From assembly GCF_022631375.1 (NCBI RefSeq), contig NZ_JALBGC010000004.1, positions 248,001 to 312,000 on the forward strand: a stretch of DNA of 64,000 nucleotides, in the 5' to 3' direction. The notes below the pieces were generated by a model, which saw only the letters and a list, made by a program, of their open reading frames with translations, was not told the DNA's origin and did no database searches. Below are positions 12,129-22,290 of the stretch, piece by piece (the stretch's first letter is position 1; each line of letters begins with the position of its first letter). The translations under genes and the position numbers were made by a program. The stretch is from Hymenobacter cyanobacteriorum. GTDB taxonomy: Bacteria > Bacteroidota > Bacteroidia > Cytophagales > Hymenobacteraceae.

Positions 12129-12324
12129 AAAGCCTGCCGGCAGGCAACAGGAGGCGCTGATTGAGCGACTCTGGTAACGAAAGATGAGAAAACGCTTCGG
12201 TGAAAGAGGAGCGGGGGCTGTTCCGAGATATGGTCAGTGCAGCAGCAAAACCCCTAGTGAATCTTAATCGAAGGCCTTCCCATCATTCCGTCCTGTCAGC
12301 AGTTTTAATTTTTCGACCTTTTAG

Positions 12325-12371
12325 AAGTGCCTTTGCCCGACATACCTATCTGTTAAGCAAAGGCACTTTTT
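12325..12371 (+). terminator. Terminator-like hairpin upstream of rpoC
   Basis: AAGTGCCTTTGC (12325-12336) and GCAAAGGCACTT (12357-12368) form a perfect 12-bp stem with a 20-base loop, ending in five T. It lies about 100 bases before rpoC. It looks like an intrinsic terminator or attenuator, though the long loop would weaken it. Confidence 0.6.
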
Positions 12372-12389
12372 GAAGCGTCAACCTGTTTT

Positions 12390-12426
12390 GATTCTCTTGC
12401 GCCCTTCTGGCGAACGGCGAAGAATC
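12390..12426 (+). promoter_or_regulatory. Hairpin directly upstream of rpoC
   Basis: GATTCT (12390) pairs with AGAATC (12421-12426) and inner GCGCC pairs with GGCG around a CTTCT loop, with a bulge. It ends 42 bases before the rpoC start. It might compete with the terminator-like stem just upstream, but I see no shared arm. Confidence 0.4.
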
Positions 12427-12468
12427 AGGCAGCTCAAAGCCAACAGCTACTAGCTTAACCCCAATCAA

Positions 12469-15400
12469 ATGGCTTTCGCAAAAAACAAGAAAGTAGTTCA
12501 GGACTTCTCCAAAGTCACTATTTCGCTGGCCTCGCCCGAAGCAATTCTGGAGCGTAGCACCGGCGAAGTGGTGAAGCCTGAAACCATCAACTACCGCACG
12601 TACAAGCCCGAAATGGGTGGCTTGTTCTGTGAGCGGATTTTCGGTCCGGTAAAGGACTGGGAATGCCACTGCGGTAAGTACAAGCGCATCCGCTACAAGG
12701 GCATCATCTGCGACCGTTGTGGCGTGGAGGTGACCGAGAAGAAGGTGCGTCGTGAGCGCATGGGCCACATCGAATTGGTGGTGCCCGTTGCCCACATCTG
12801 GTACTTCAAGTCGCTCCCCAACAAAATCGGCTACCTGCTGGGCCTGCCCACCAAGAAGCTCGACCAGATTATCTATTACGAGCGGTACGTCGTTGTTCAG
12901 CCCGGTTCGCTGGCTGAAGAAGGCGTGCAAGTGCTCGACTTCCTCACCGAGGACGAATACCTGGATATCATCGACAAGCTCCCCCGGGAGAACCAGATGC
13001 TGCCCAATGAGGACCCCAACAAGTTCATCGCCCGCATGGGCGCCGATGCCCTGCACATGCTGCTGGAGCGCATCAACCTGGACGAGTTGAGCTACTCGCT
13101 GCGTGACTCCGCTGCCCACGAAACCTCGCAGCAACGTAAGGCCGAAGCCCTGAAGCGCCTGCGCGTGGTGGAAGCTTTCCGCGATGCGGCCACCCGCATC
13201 GAGAACAAGCCCGAGTGGATGGTAATCCGCATGGTGCCGGTGATTCCGCCGGAATTGCGCCCGCTCGTGCCGTTGGACGGTGGCCGTTTCGCCACTTCCG
13301 ACTTGAACGACCTGTACCGTCGCGTTATCATCCGCAACAACCGCCTCAAGCGCCTGATTGAAATCAAGGCTCCTGAAGTGATTCTGCGGAACGAGAAGCG
13401 CATGCTGCAGGAAGCTGTGGACTCGCTGTTCGACAACTCGCGTAAGGTGAATGCCGTGCGCGCCGAAGGCAACCGCGCCCTGAAGTCGCTGTCCGATATG
13501 CTGAAAGGCAAGCAGGGCCGCTTCCGTCAGAACCTGCTCGGTAAGCGGGTCGATTACTCGGGTCGTTCGGTAATCGTCGTTGGTCCTGAACTGAAACTGC
13601 ACGAGTGCGGCCTGCCCAAGAACATGGCAGCCGAGCTGTTCAAGCCGTTCATCATCCGCAAGCTCATCGAGCGCGGTATTGTGAAGACGGTGAAATCGGC
13701 CAAGAAGATTGTGGACCGCAAGGACGCCGTCGTTTGGGATATCTTGGAGAATGTGCTGAAAGGCCACCCGGTGCTCCTCAACCGGGCTCCTACGCTTCAC
13801 CGCTTGGGTATCCAGGCGTTTCAGCCACGCCTCATCGAGGGCAAGGCTATCCAGCTGCACCCCCTCGTTTGTACGGCCTTCAACGCTGACTTTGACGGTG
13901 ACCAGATGGCTGTGCACGTGCCCCTCGGCCCGGCTGCTATCCTGGAAGCCTCCATGCTCATGTTGGCCTCGCATAACATCCTGAACCCCGCCAACGGCGC
14001 GCCCATCGCGGTGCCGTCGCAGGACATGGTTCTGGGTCTGTACTACGTGACCAAAGGCAAGCGCAGCACCGACAACGAGAAGATTCTCGGCGAAGGCCGC
14101 GTGTTCTACTCGGACGAGGAAGTGGTGATTGCCATCAACGAAGGCCAGCTGTCGAAGCACGCTTTCATCAAGGTGCGCACCCAGATTCGCGACGAAAACG
14201 ACGACCTCGTAACCAAGGTGGTTGACACCGTGGCCGGCCGCGTGCTGTTCAACCAGCTCGTACCCGAGGAAGTAGGCTTCGTGGACGAGCTGCTGACCAA
14301 GAAGAAGCTCCAGCAAATCATTTCGTTGGTGTTCAAGCGCACGGGCATGGCCCGCACCGCGCAGTTCCTGGATGACATCAAGACTCTTGGTTTCCAGTCG
14401 GCCTACAAAGGCGGCTTGAGCATGGGTCTGGGCGACATCAACATACCCAAGGAGAAGGACGAACTGGTGCTGCAAGCCCAGAACGACGTGAAAGCCGTAA
14501 CCCAGAACTACCAGATGGGTCTGATTACGGACAACGAGCGTTACAACCAGGTTATCGACATCTGGACGCGCATCAACAACCAGATTACGGAAACGTTGAT
14601 GGGCCGTCTGGAGAAGGAAAACCAGGGCTTCAACTCCATCTACATGATGATGCACTCGGGAGCCCGCGGCTCGCGCGAGCAGATTCGTCAGCTGGGCGGG
14701 ATGCGTGGCCTGATGGCCAAGCCGCAGAAGTCGCTGCAAGGCTCGATTGGCGAGATTATCGAAAACCCGATTCTGTCGAACTTCAAAGAAGGCCTCGACG
14801 TAATCGAGTACTTCATCTCGACGCACGGTGCCCGTAAAGGTCTGGCTGATACGGCGCTGAAGACGGCTGACGCCGGCTACCTGACCCGTCGTCTGGTGGA
14901 CGTGTCGCAGGACGTAATCGTAAACGAGCAGGACTGCGGTACCCTGCGTGGCATCGAGACCTTCGCCCTGAAGGATAACGAGGACATCGTGGAGCCCTTG
15001 GCCGAACGTATCTTGGGCCGCGTGACGGTGCACGACATCGTGGACCCGCTGACCGGCGAGGTTATTCTGACTTCGGGTTCCGAAATCAAGGAAGACACCA
15101 CCCGCCGCATCGATGCTACGGCAATCGAGTCGGTAGAAATCCGCTCGGTGCTGACTTGCGAAAGCAAGCGCGGTATCTGCGCCAAGTGCTACGGCCGCAA
15201 CCTGGCCTCGGGCCGCATGGTGCAGCGGGGCGAGGCAGTTGGTGTTATCGCCGCTCAGTCGATTGGTGAGCCCGGCACGCAGCTGACCCTGCGTACCTTC
15301 CACGTAGGTGGTACGGCCTCCAACATCGCCGTTGAATCGAGCATCAAAGCCAAATTCGCTGGTGTGGTTGAATTCGAAGACGTTCGTACCGTAGCAACCG

Positions 15401-16821
15401 TGACGCCGGAAGGCGTGAAGGGTGCCGTGGTCATGGGCCGCTCGGGTGAAATCCGCATCGTGGAGAAAGGCACCGGCCGCGTCTTCACTTCCAACCACGT
15501 TCCCTACGGCTCCTTCATGCTGGTAGAGGAAGGCCAGGAAGTGGAAAAAGGCACCGAGCTGAACACCTGGGACCCCTATAACGCCGTTATTCTGGCCGAG
15601 TTTGATGGTACGGTGCAGTTCGACGCCATCACCGAAGGCGTTACCTACCGTGAGGAATCGGACGAACAGACCGGTCACCGCGAGAAGGTCATCATCGAGT
15701 CGAAGGCCAAGGACCAGAACCCGTCCATCATCATCCGCCCCGGCAAAAAGGGCGATGCCGAAGGCCAGAAGGCTTACAGCATCCCGGTAGGCTCACACTT
15801 GAACGTCGAGAATAACGAGAAAATCACGGCTGGTCACATCCTCGCCAAGATTCCTCGCTCGGTGGGCAAAACCCGCGACATCACTGGTGGTCTGCCGCGT
15901 GTAACGGAGCTTTTCGAAGCCCGGAACCCGTCGAACCCCGCCGTGGTATCGGAAATCGACGGCGTCGTAACCTACGGCACCGTGAAACGCGGTAACCGGG
16001 AAATCTACGTCGAGTCGAAAGACGGTGTCAAGAAGAAGTACATGGTGCCGCTGTCGAAGCACATTCTGGTGCAGGACAACGACTTTATCCGCGCCGGCAT
16101 GCCGTTGTCGGATGGCGCCATCACGCCTTCGGACATCCTGAGCATTCAGGGCCCCGGCGCCGTGCAGGAGTACCTCGTGAACGAGATTCAGGAAGTGTAC
16201 CGCTTGCAGGGTGTGAAAATCAACGATAAGCACATCGAGGTGGTTGTTCGCCAGATGATGCAGAAAGTCGTGATTCTGGATGCCGGTGATACGTCGTTCC
16301 TCGAAAACCAGGTGATTGATAAAATCATCTTCATGGCCGAGAACGACATGATTATCGACATGAAAGTGGTGACCGAAGCCGGTGACTCGACCAACCTGAA
16401 GCCCGGTCAGATTGTGACGGCTCGTCGCCTCCGCGATGAGAACAGCAGCCTGAAACGCCGCGACCTTGCCCTCGTGCAAGTGCGCGACGCGCAGCCTTCG
16501 GTATCGCGTCCCACGCTGCAAGGCATCACGCAGGCCTCGCTGGGCACGGCCTCGTTTATCTCGGCCGCATCCTTCCAAGAGACGACCAAGGTGCTGAGCG
16601 AAGCCGCCATCCGTGGCAAGGCCGACCAGCTGCTGGGCTTGAAGGAGAACGTAATCGTTGGTCACCTCATCCCGGCCGGTACTGGCTTGCGCGAGTACAC
16701 GCGTCAGGTAGTAGGCTCGAAAGAGGAGATGGAAGCTGCCCAAGCCGCTCAGGCTGCCGAAGCTGCCGTTCCAGCCAAGCGCCCCAGCCGTGCTGGCAAG
16801 CGCGAAGTGTCGGCTGAGTAA
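12469..16821 (+). CDS. rpoC: DNA-directed RNA polymerase subunit beta'
   Basis: RpoC (1450 residues) carries the catalytic magnesium site of RNA polymerase. The N-terminal zinc ribbon has Cys66, Cys68, Cys81 and Cys84. The metal-binding NADFDGD motif is at 472-478 (Asp474, 476 and 478). The second zinc cluster includes CESKRGICAKC at 897-907. The start context CAATCAAATGG is strong for this lineage. The last 25 residues are Ala- and Lys/Arg-rich. A good intrinsic terminator follows the stop codon, so the rplK-rpoC transcript ends here and the next genes form a separate unit. Confidence 0.99.
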   Translation: MAFAKNKKVVQDFSKVTISLASPEAILERSTGEVVKPETINYRTYKPEMGGLFCERIFGPVKDWECHCGKYKRIRYKGIICDRCGVEVTEKKVRRERMGHIELVVPVAHIWYFKSLPNKIGYLLGLPTKKLDQIIYYERYVVVQPGSLAEEGVQVLDFLTEDEYLDIIDKLPRENQMLPNEDPNKFIARMGADALHMLLERINLDELSYSLRDSAAHETSQQRKAEALKRLRVVEAFRDAATRIENKPEWMVIRMVPVIPPELRPLVPLDGGRFATSDLNDLYRRVIIRNNRLKRLIEIKAPEVILRNEKRMLQEAVDSLFDNSRKVNAVRAEGNRALKSLSDMLKGKQGRFRQNLLGKRVDYSGRSVIVVGPELKLHECGLPKNMAAELFKPFIIRKLIERGIVKTVKSAKKIVDRKDAVVWDILENVLKGHPVLLNRAPTLHRLGIQAFQPRLIEGKAIQLHPLVCTAFNADFDGDQMAVHVPLGPAAILEASMLMLASHNILNPANGAPIAVPSQDMVLGLYYVTKGKRSTDNEKILGEGRVFYSDEEVVIAINEGQLSKHAFIKVRTQIRDENDDLVTKVVDTVAGRVLFNQLVPEEVGFVDELLTKKKLQQIISLVFKRTGMARTAQFLDDIKTLGFQSAYKGGLSMGLGDINIPKEKDELVLQAQNDVKAVTQNYQMGLITDNERYNQVIDIWTRINNQITETLMGRLEKENQGFNSIYMMMHSGARGSREQIRQLGGMRGLMAKPQKSLQGSIGEIIENPILSNFKEGLDVIEYFISTHGARKGLADTALKTADAGYLTRRLVDVSQDVIVNEQDCGTLRGIETFALKDNEDIVEPLAERILGRVTVHDIVDPLTGEVILTSGSEIKEDTTRRIDATAIESVEIRSVLTCESKRGICAKCYGRNLASGRMVQRGEAVGVIAAQSIGEPGTQLTLRTFHVGGTASNIAVESSIKAKFAGVVEFEDVRTVATVTPEGVKGAVVMGRSGEIRIVEKGTGRVFTSNHVPYGSFMLVEEGQEVEKGTELNTWDPYNAVILAEFDGTVQFDAITEGVTYREESDEQTGHREKVIIESKAKDQNPSIIIRPGKKGDAEGQKAYSIPVGSHLNVENNEKITAGHILAKIPRSVGKTRDITGGLPRVTELFEARNPSNPAVVSEIDGVVTYGTVKRGNREIYVESKDGVKKKYMVPLSKHILVQDNDFIRAGMPLSDGAITPSDILSIQGPGAVQEYLVNEIQEVYRLQGVKINDKHIEVVVRQMMQKVVILDAGDTSFLENQVIDKIIFMAENDMIIDMKVVTEAGDSTNLKPGQIVTARRLRDENSSLKRRDLALVQVRDAQPSVSRPTLQGITQASLGTASFISAASFQETTKVLSEAAIRGKADQLLGLKENVIVGHLIPAGTGLREYTRQVVGSKEEMEAAQAAQAAEAAVPAKRPSRAGKREVSAE

Positions 16822-16842
16822 TCCGCCGTAGGTTTGTAATGG

Positions 16843-16875
16843 AAAAGCCGACTGGGGTATCCCGGTCGGCTTTTT
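16843..16875 (+). terminator. Intrinsic terminator after rpoC
   Basis: AAAAGCCGAC...GTCGGCTTTTT forms a stem of about 14 bp with a GTAT loop and a T tract, 21 bases after the rpoC stop. Confidence 0.92.
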
Positions 16876-16903
16876 CTGTTTTAGCTGGAAAAGAGAATGA
16901 ATT

Positions 16904-17482
16904 ATGAAATCTTCTTACTTACTTCTGCTACTATTGTTCGGTTCAGTTTCCGCGAAGGCACAAGTCACACGGGAGCTTAAGAAAATCGATTCGCTTGTTG
17001 TTCCAGTCAGTATAATCAGACAATTTTATAAGCTGGCGCCAACAAGTAAAAAAGTGTCGTGGACCTTTGAACACACTACACAAGTAGCCGGTCCAGACTA
17101 TGACTTTTACCGTTCAGAGTTCAGGCAAGATGATAATCCCGGTGGCACAACTTTCGTGGGAGATGGGAAATTGCTGGATTTTCAGGTTTATGCCAGATTA
17201 GACACCTTGCCGCCTATAGTTCAGAAAACCATAAGAGGACGATTGAAGAAGGTCAAGCGGCAATACCCGAATGCTGTCATGGATATTTGTGTGATGGGCA
17301 ATGTGGATGAGAATCCGGATACACACCAGGAAAAGCTGAATGTAATGTATAGTGTTGAGTTCTTCGAATCAGTTGAAGGACGGCTGGCGCTCAAAAGGCT
17401 ACACAAATTCGCAATTGATAATATGGACAACAAAGGCAGGATTATAAAAGAGAGCAAAGGCCATGTGGTCGATTTTAGATAA
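16904..17482 (+). CDS. Secreted protein of unknown function, PepSY-like pattern
   Basis: The 192-residue product has a signal peptide (MKSSYLLLLLLFGSVSAKAQ, cleavage after AKA). The mature part has alternating charged beta-strand segments such as VSWTFEHTTQ and YDFYRSEF, then a helix RGRLKKVKRQYPNA. This recalls PepSY-like or BLIP-like periplasmic proteins of Bacteroidota, but no diagnostic motif settles it. By eye the gene is clearly richer in A and T than rpoC and rpsL on either side, suggesting that it was acquired separately. It has no clear promoter of its own and lies just past the rpoC terminator. Confidence 0.6.
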   Translation: MKSSYLLLLLLFGSVSAKAQVTRELKKIDSLVVPVSIIRQFYKLAPTSKKVSWTFEHTTQVAGPDYDFYRSEFRQDDNPGGTTFVGDGKLLDFQVYARLDTLPPIVQKTIRGRLKKVKRQYPNAVMDICVMGNVDENPDTHQEKLNVMYSVEFFESVEGRLALKRLHKFAIDNMDNKGRIIKESKGHVVDFR

Positions 17483-17502
17483 AGCAACTTAACACCCGCA
17501 CT

Positions 17503-17826
17503 ATGCAACCAACCGACCAAAACCCGGACCCCAACGCCATCAACATCGAGCTTTCCGAAGCTATGGCTGAGGGCGAATACGCCAACCTCGCCATGATTGC
17601 GCACAGCAACAGCGAGTTCGTGATTGACTTCATCCGCATGATGCCCGGCCTGCCCAAGGCCAAGGTGAAGGCGCGCATCGTCGTCACGCCCGAGCACGCC
17701 AAGCGCCTCCTGCAAGCCCTCACCGAGAACATCGAGCGGTTTGAAGCCGCTTTCGGCACCATCAAGATGCAGAGCGAAGCCCCAAGCTACCCAATGAACT
17801 TCGGCGGCGCGGTAGGAGAGGCGTAG
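17503..17826 (+). CDS. DUF3467 family protein
   Basis: This 107-residue soluble protein contains the DUF3467 pattern: AEGEYANLAMIAHSNSEFVI followed by DFIRMMPGLPKAKVKARIVV and TPEHAKRLLQALTENI. Its biochemical role is unknown. I recall the family being found next to rpoC in other Bacteroidota, which would make this neighbour less accidental than the toxin-antitoxin pair that follows. It starts 20 bases after the secreted-protein gene. GC content is back to that of the ribosomal genes. Confidence 0.85.
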   Translation: MQPTDQNPDPNAINIELSEAMAEGEYANLAMIAHSNSEFVIDFIRMMPGLPKAKVKARIVVTPEHAKRLLQALTENIERFEAAFGTIKMQSEAPSYPMNFGGAVGEA

Positions 17827-17860
17827 GGAATTTCTCCAGAGCTTTTTATCTTTACTAGCT

Positions 17861-18094
17861 ATGGAAATTGTCTTCGACGTACCCGCTGACCGTGTTGCTT
17901 TCATGCTCGAAATGTTGAGCAGCATCAACTATGTCAAAAATCCCCGGCCTCGCCGCGTCCGCAAATCAGCAGATGTGAAAGAGCAGGATACGACGGAGTA
18001 TCTGTTGTCTTCAGAGGCCAATGCGGAAAGCTTGCGGCGCTCCATTGCCCAACTGCGCCGTGGCGAAGTGGTGCAAGTTGAAATCGCAGACTGA
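17861..18094 (+). CDS. Putative antitoxin paired with the YoeB-type toxin
   Basis: The 77-residue product lies two bases upstream of a YoeB-like toxin gene. The C-terminal part (TTEYLLSSEANAESLRRSIAQ) resembles the toxin-binding tail of YefM, which has a TxYLLRSPANxxRL pattern. The first 48 residues do not look like the Phd/YefM DNA-binding fold. They read MEIVFDVPADRVAFMLEML, then a basic linker PRPRRVRKS. The TATCTTTA sequence at 17847-17854 is a one-base variant of the -7 box just upstream. Function is inferred from position and the C-terminal similarity. Confidence 0.7.
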   Translation: MEIVFDVPADRVAFMLEMLSSINYVKNPRPRRVRKSADVKEQDTTEYLLSSEANAESLRRSIAQLRRGEVVQVEIAD

Positions 18095-18096
18095 GT

Positions 18097-18363
18097 ATGA
18101 ACATCGTTTCATTCTCGGTCGAGGCACTGGGTCATTATCAGTATTGGCAGGAGACAGACAAAGCCATTCTGCGCAAAATCAATCAGCTCTTGAAAGAATG
18201 CCTGCGCACGCCATTTGCTGGAACTGGCAAACCGGAACCGTTGAAAGGTGAACTGTCTGGCTTCTGGTCGCGCCGCATTAATCACGAACATCGCTTAGTG
18301 TACGAAGCCAAAGGAGACACACTGTTCATCATTGCTTGCCGGTATCACTACGGAAAACGGTAA
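18097..18363 (+). CDS. yoeB: YoeB/Txe family mRNA interferase toxin
   Basis: The 88-residue protein aligns along its whole length with E. coli YoeB, a ribosome-dependent mRNA endonuclease. It has YWQETDKAILRKIN at 16-29, RTPFAGTGKPEPLK at 37-50, LSGFWSRRINHEHRLVY at 53-69 and CRYHY at 81-85. The catalytic set is intact: Glu47, Arg66, His84 and Tyr85, each one position later than in E. coli. It is co-oriented with its antitoxin with a two-base gap and is followed by a terminator, so the pair is a closed cassette inside the rpoC-rpsL interval. Confidence 0.93.
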   Translation: MNIVSFSVEALGHYQYWQETDKAILRKINQLLKECLRTPFAGTGKPEPLKGELSGFWSRRINHEHRLVYEAKGDTLFIIACRYHYGKR

Positions 18364-18386
18364 GCTGAACCAGACACTCCAGCTGC

Positions 18387-18426
18387 GGAAGCGCCTCCAT
18401 TTTCCAGTGGGGGCGCTTTCGTTTTT
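18387..18426 (+). terminator. Terminator after the toxin-antitoxin pair
   Basis: GGAAGCGCCTCCA and TGGGGGCGCTTTC form a stem with a TTTTCCAG loop region, followed by GTTTTT. It isolates the toxin cassette from the rpsL promoter that begins about 40 bases further on. Confidence 0.75.
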
Positions 18427-18467
18427 GGGCTAAAACCGACACTCCTAAAATTAACATCCTCACTCTG

Positions 18468-18499
18468 TTTGCTATTGCGGCGAAATAATCTTACCTTTG
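18468..18499 (+). promoter_or_regulatory. Promoter of rpsL-rpsG-fusA-rpsJ
   Basis: TTTG at 18468-18471 and TACCTTTG at 18492-18499 are separated by 20 bases, a full consensus match. rpsL starts 47 bases downstream. Its initial sequence GCAAGCC differs from the GCACTCC shared by three other promoters here. Confidence 0.88.
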
Positions 18500-18546
18500 C
18501 AAGCCAAATTTTAGGGGCAAACGGCTCCAAACAAACCATTCGCTAA

Positions 18547-18978
18547 ATGCCAACCATCAATCAGTTAGTACGGAAAGGCCGTGAGGCTTTGACTACCAAG
18601 TCGAAGTCGCCCGCCCTTGATTCGTGCCCGCAGCGTCGGGGCGTGTGCACCCGTGTGTACACCACCACGCCTAAGAAGCCGAACTCGGCTATGCGCAAAG
18701 TGGCCCGTGTGCGCCTTACCAACGGTAAGGAAGTAAACGCATACATCCCCGGTGAAGGCCACAACCTCCAGGAACACAGCATTGTGCTGATTCGTGGCGG
18801 CCGGGTTAAAGACTTGCCAGGCGTACGTTACCACATCATCCGTGGTGCCCTGGACACCGCCGGTGTAAGCGGCCGCACGCAGCGCCGTTCGAAGTACGGT
18901 GCCAAGCGTCCGAAGCCGGGTCAACCCGCCGCAGCAGCTGGCAAGGGTGGCAAAGGCGCACCCGCTAAAAAGAAATAA
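18547..18978 (+). CDS. rpsL: 30S ribosomal protein S12
   Basis: S12 (143 residues) lies at the decoding centre and controls fidelity. The conserved TPKKPNSAMRKVARVRL and GRVKDLPGVRYH blocks are present. The lysines changed in streptomycin-resistant mutants are wild type (KKPNS and RVKDLPG). The protein is longer than usual (124-137) because of an Ala/Gly/Lys tail after residue 125. It is the first gene after the consensus promoter at 18468. Confidence 0.98.
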   Translation: MPTINQLVRKGREALTTKSKSPALDSCPQRRGVCTRVYTTTPKKPNSAMRKVARVRLTNGKEVNAYIPGEGHNLQEHSIVLIRGGRVKDLPGVRYHIIRGALDTAGVSGRTQRRSKYGAKRPKPGQPAAAAGKGGKGAPAKKK

Positions 18979-18985
18979 ATAGAAT

Positions 18986-19066
18986 TAGTAGCGAGTAATA
19001 AGTATTGAGTGGCAGGCCAGTCCTGCTGCTTGCTACTCAATACTTACTACTACATACTTACTACTA
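18986..19066 (+). repeat. Inverted repeat in the rpsL-rpsG spacer
   Basis: The core AAGTATTGAGTGGCA near 19000-19014 pairs with TGCTACTCAATACTT near 19030-19044 with one mismatch. Flanking TAGTAG words pair less exactly, with an inner CAGG/CCTG. The whole spacer is built from this palindrome, and the right arm adds an extra direct repeat TACTTACTACTA. rpsG starts three bases after the end. Confidence 0.8.
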
Positions 19067-19068
19067 TC

Positions 19069-19536
19069 ATGAGAAAGTCAAAACCGAAGAAGCGCATCTT
19101 GCTGCCGGACCCTAAGTATAAGGAGACGCTGGTAACCCGTTTCGTGAACTACATGATGTACGACGGCAAGAAAAACCTGGCGTACACCATCTTCTATGAC
19201 GCCTGCGACCTCGTGGAGCAGCGCACCAAGGAGAGCGGCCTCGAAATGTGGCGCAAAGCGTTGAACAACGTGATGCCCACCGTGGAAGTGAAAAGCCGCC
19301 GCGTAGGTGGTGCCACCTTCCAGGTTCCGATTGAAGTGCGCGCCGACCGCCGCATTTCGGTGGGTGCCAAGTGGATGATTCAGTACGCCCGTCGTCGTGG
19401 TGAGAAGACCATGAAGGACAAGCTGGCTGGCGAAATCATCGCTGCTGCCAAAGGCGAAGGTGCTGCCGTTAAGAAAAAAGACGACACCCACCGCATGGCC
19501 GAGGCCAACAAGGCCTTCTCGCACTTCCGTTTCTAA
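19069..19536 (+). CDS. rpsG: 30S ribosomal protein S7
   Basis: S7 (155 residues from the ATG at 19069) nucleates assembly of the 30S head and contacts the E site. The ATG at 19069 gives MRKSKPKKRILLPDPKY, the normal S7 start. The frame is open upstream to 19009, but that extension is encoded by the palindromic repeat and is not S7-like. The conserved GGATFQVPIEVRADRR block and the C-terminal HRMAEANKAFSHFRF are present. It is flanked on both sides by palindromic spacers. Confidence 0.98.
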   Translation: MRKSKPKKRILLPDPKYKETLVTRFVNYMMYDGKKNLAYTIFYDACDLVEQRTKESGLEMWRKALNNVMPTVEVKSRRVGGATFQVPIEVRADRRISVGAKWMIQYARRRGEKTMKDKLAGEIIAAAKGEGAAVKKKDDTHRMAEANKAFSHFRF

Positions 19537-19541
19537 ACTGG

Positions 19542-19626
19542 AAATTTGGGTTTAGGGTCTTAGGGACTTGGATTTATTTGACGGACTGTTCTGTTAAACG
19601 ACCCAAGACCTGAGACCCTAAATTTT
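19542..19626 (+). repeat. Inverted repeat in the rpsG-fusA spacer
   Basis: TTTAGGGTCTTAGGGACTTGG at 19551-19571 pairs with the complementary segment at 19602-19623 with two mismatches and one extra base. The loop is about 30 bases. No T tract follows, and fusA starts 17 bases later. Its sequence is unrelated to that of the other spacer palindromes. Confidence 0.78.
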
Positions 19627-19643
19627 AAGCCTTAACCAACATC

Positions 19644-21782
<2,139 letters not shown>

Positions 21783-21790
21783 GGACTGAA

Positions 21791-21832
21791 CGGTTCGTGT
21801 TTGAGACGGGCAACTGTTTCAAACACGAACCG
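21791..21832 (+). promoter_or_regulatory. Hairpin in the fusA-rpsJ spacer
   Basis: CGGTTCGTGTTTGA (21791-21804) and TCAAACACGAACCG (21819-21832) form a perfect 14-bp stem, extendable to 17 with a G-T pair. No T tract follows. rpsJ begins 57 bases downstream. Confidence 0.85.
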
Positions 21833-21888
21833 ATAAGCACCAAATCAAAGCTTTTCAAAACGGAGGCAATCGGCTTCCACCAATCACA

Positions 21889-22194
21889 ATGAACCAGAAA
21901 ATTCGCATTAAGCTGAAAAGCTACGACCACAACCTCGTAGACAAATCGGCCGAGAAAATCGTGAAAGCTGTGAAGGCCACCGGTGCCATCGTTAGCGGCC
22001 CGATTCCTTTGCCGACCCAAAAGGAGAAGTTCACCGTGCTGCGCTCGCCCCACGTGAACAAGAAGAGCCGGGAGCAATTCCAGCTTTGCACCTACAAGCG
22101 CCTCGTGGACATCTTCTCGACCTCGTCGAAGACCGTTGATGCCCTGATGAAGCTGGAATTGCCCAGCGGCGTTGACGTAGAAATCAAAGTCTGA
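21889..22194 (+). CDS. rpsJ: 30S ribosomal protein S10
   Basis: S10 (101 residues) is part of the 30S head and, as NusE, of transcription antitermination complexes. The typical start NQKIRIKLKSYDHNLVDKSAEKIV and the GPIPLPTQKEKFTVLRSPHVNKKSREQF block are present. The start context is CAATCACAATG. rpsJ normally leads the S10 operon. Here it ends the str block, is followed by its own terminator, and is separated from rplC by an unrelated membrane-protein gene. Confidence 0.98.
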   Translation: MNQKIRIKLKSYDHNLVDKSAEKIVKAVKATGAIVSGPIPLPTQKEKFTVLRSPHVNKKSREQFQLCTYKRLVDIFSTSSKTVDALMKLELPSGVDVEIKV

Positions 22195-22221
22195 GGATTC
22201 GATTTCAGCGTGAATTGAGTT

Positions 22222-22257
22222 AAAGCCCCACCGTGATTCGTCGCGGTGGGGCTTTTT
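22222..22257 (+). terminator. Intrinsic terminator after rpsJ
   Basis: AAAGCCCCACCG and CGGTGGGGCTTT form a perfect 12-bp stem followed by further T. It ends the rpsL-rpsJ transcript. Confidence 0.92.
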
Positions 22258-22290
22258 CTTGCGAACTTGCGGGACCACTTTTCCGCTTTA

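Larger units (their letters stand above)
12129..12468 (+). other. Long rpoB-rpoC spacer without a gene
   Basis: These 340 bases hold no supportable coding region. They contain a perfect 14-base palindrome (GCCTGCCGGCAGGC, 12132-12145), a terminator-like hairpin at 12325-12371 and a further hairpin at 12390-12426. I see no TAnnTTTG promoter that would restart transcription before rpoC, so rpoC appears to depend on read-through from rpoB. Confidence 0.6.

Noticed and set aside
12346..15678. 1110-residue open frame on the minus strand opposite rpoC
   Set aside because: It is the antisense shadow of a GC-rich conserved gene. Its His/Gln/Val-rich composition has no family pattern, and rpoC is certain.
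18986..19066. rpsL-rpsG palindrome as an insertion-sequence remnant
   Set aside because: No transposase fragment or target-site duplication is visible. It is better described as a spacer hairpin.
19009..19068. 20-residue N-terminal extension of S7
   Set aside because: The extension is encoded by the palindromic spacer and is absent from the S7 family. The ATG at 19069 is normal.
22246..22290. GTG start inside the rpsJ terminator for the O-antigen-ligase-like gene
   Set aside because: Translation would have to start inside a 12-bp terminator stem. The ATG at 22291 precedes the first membrane segment.
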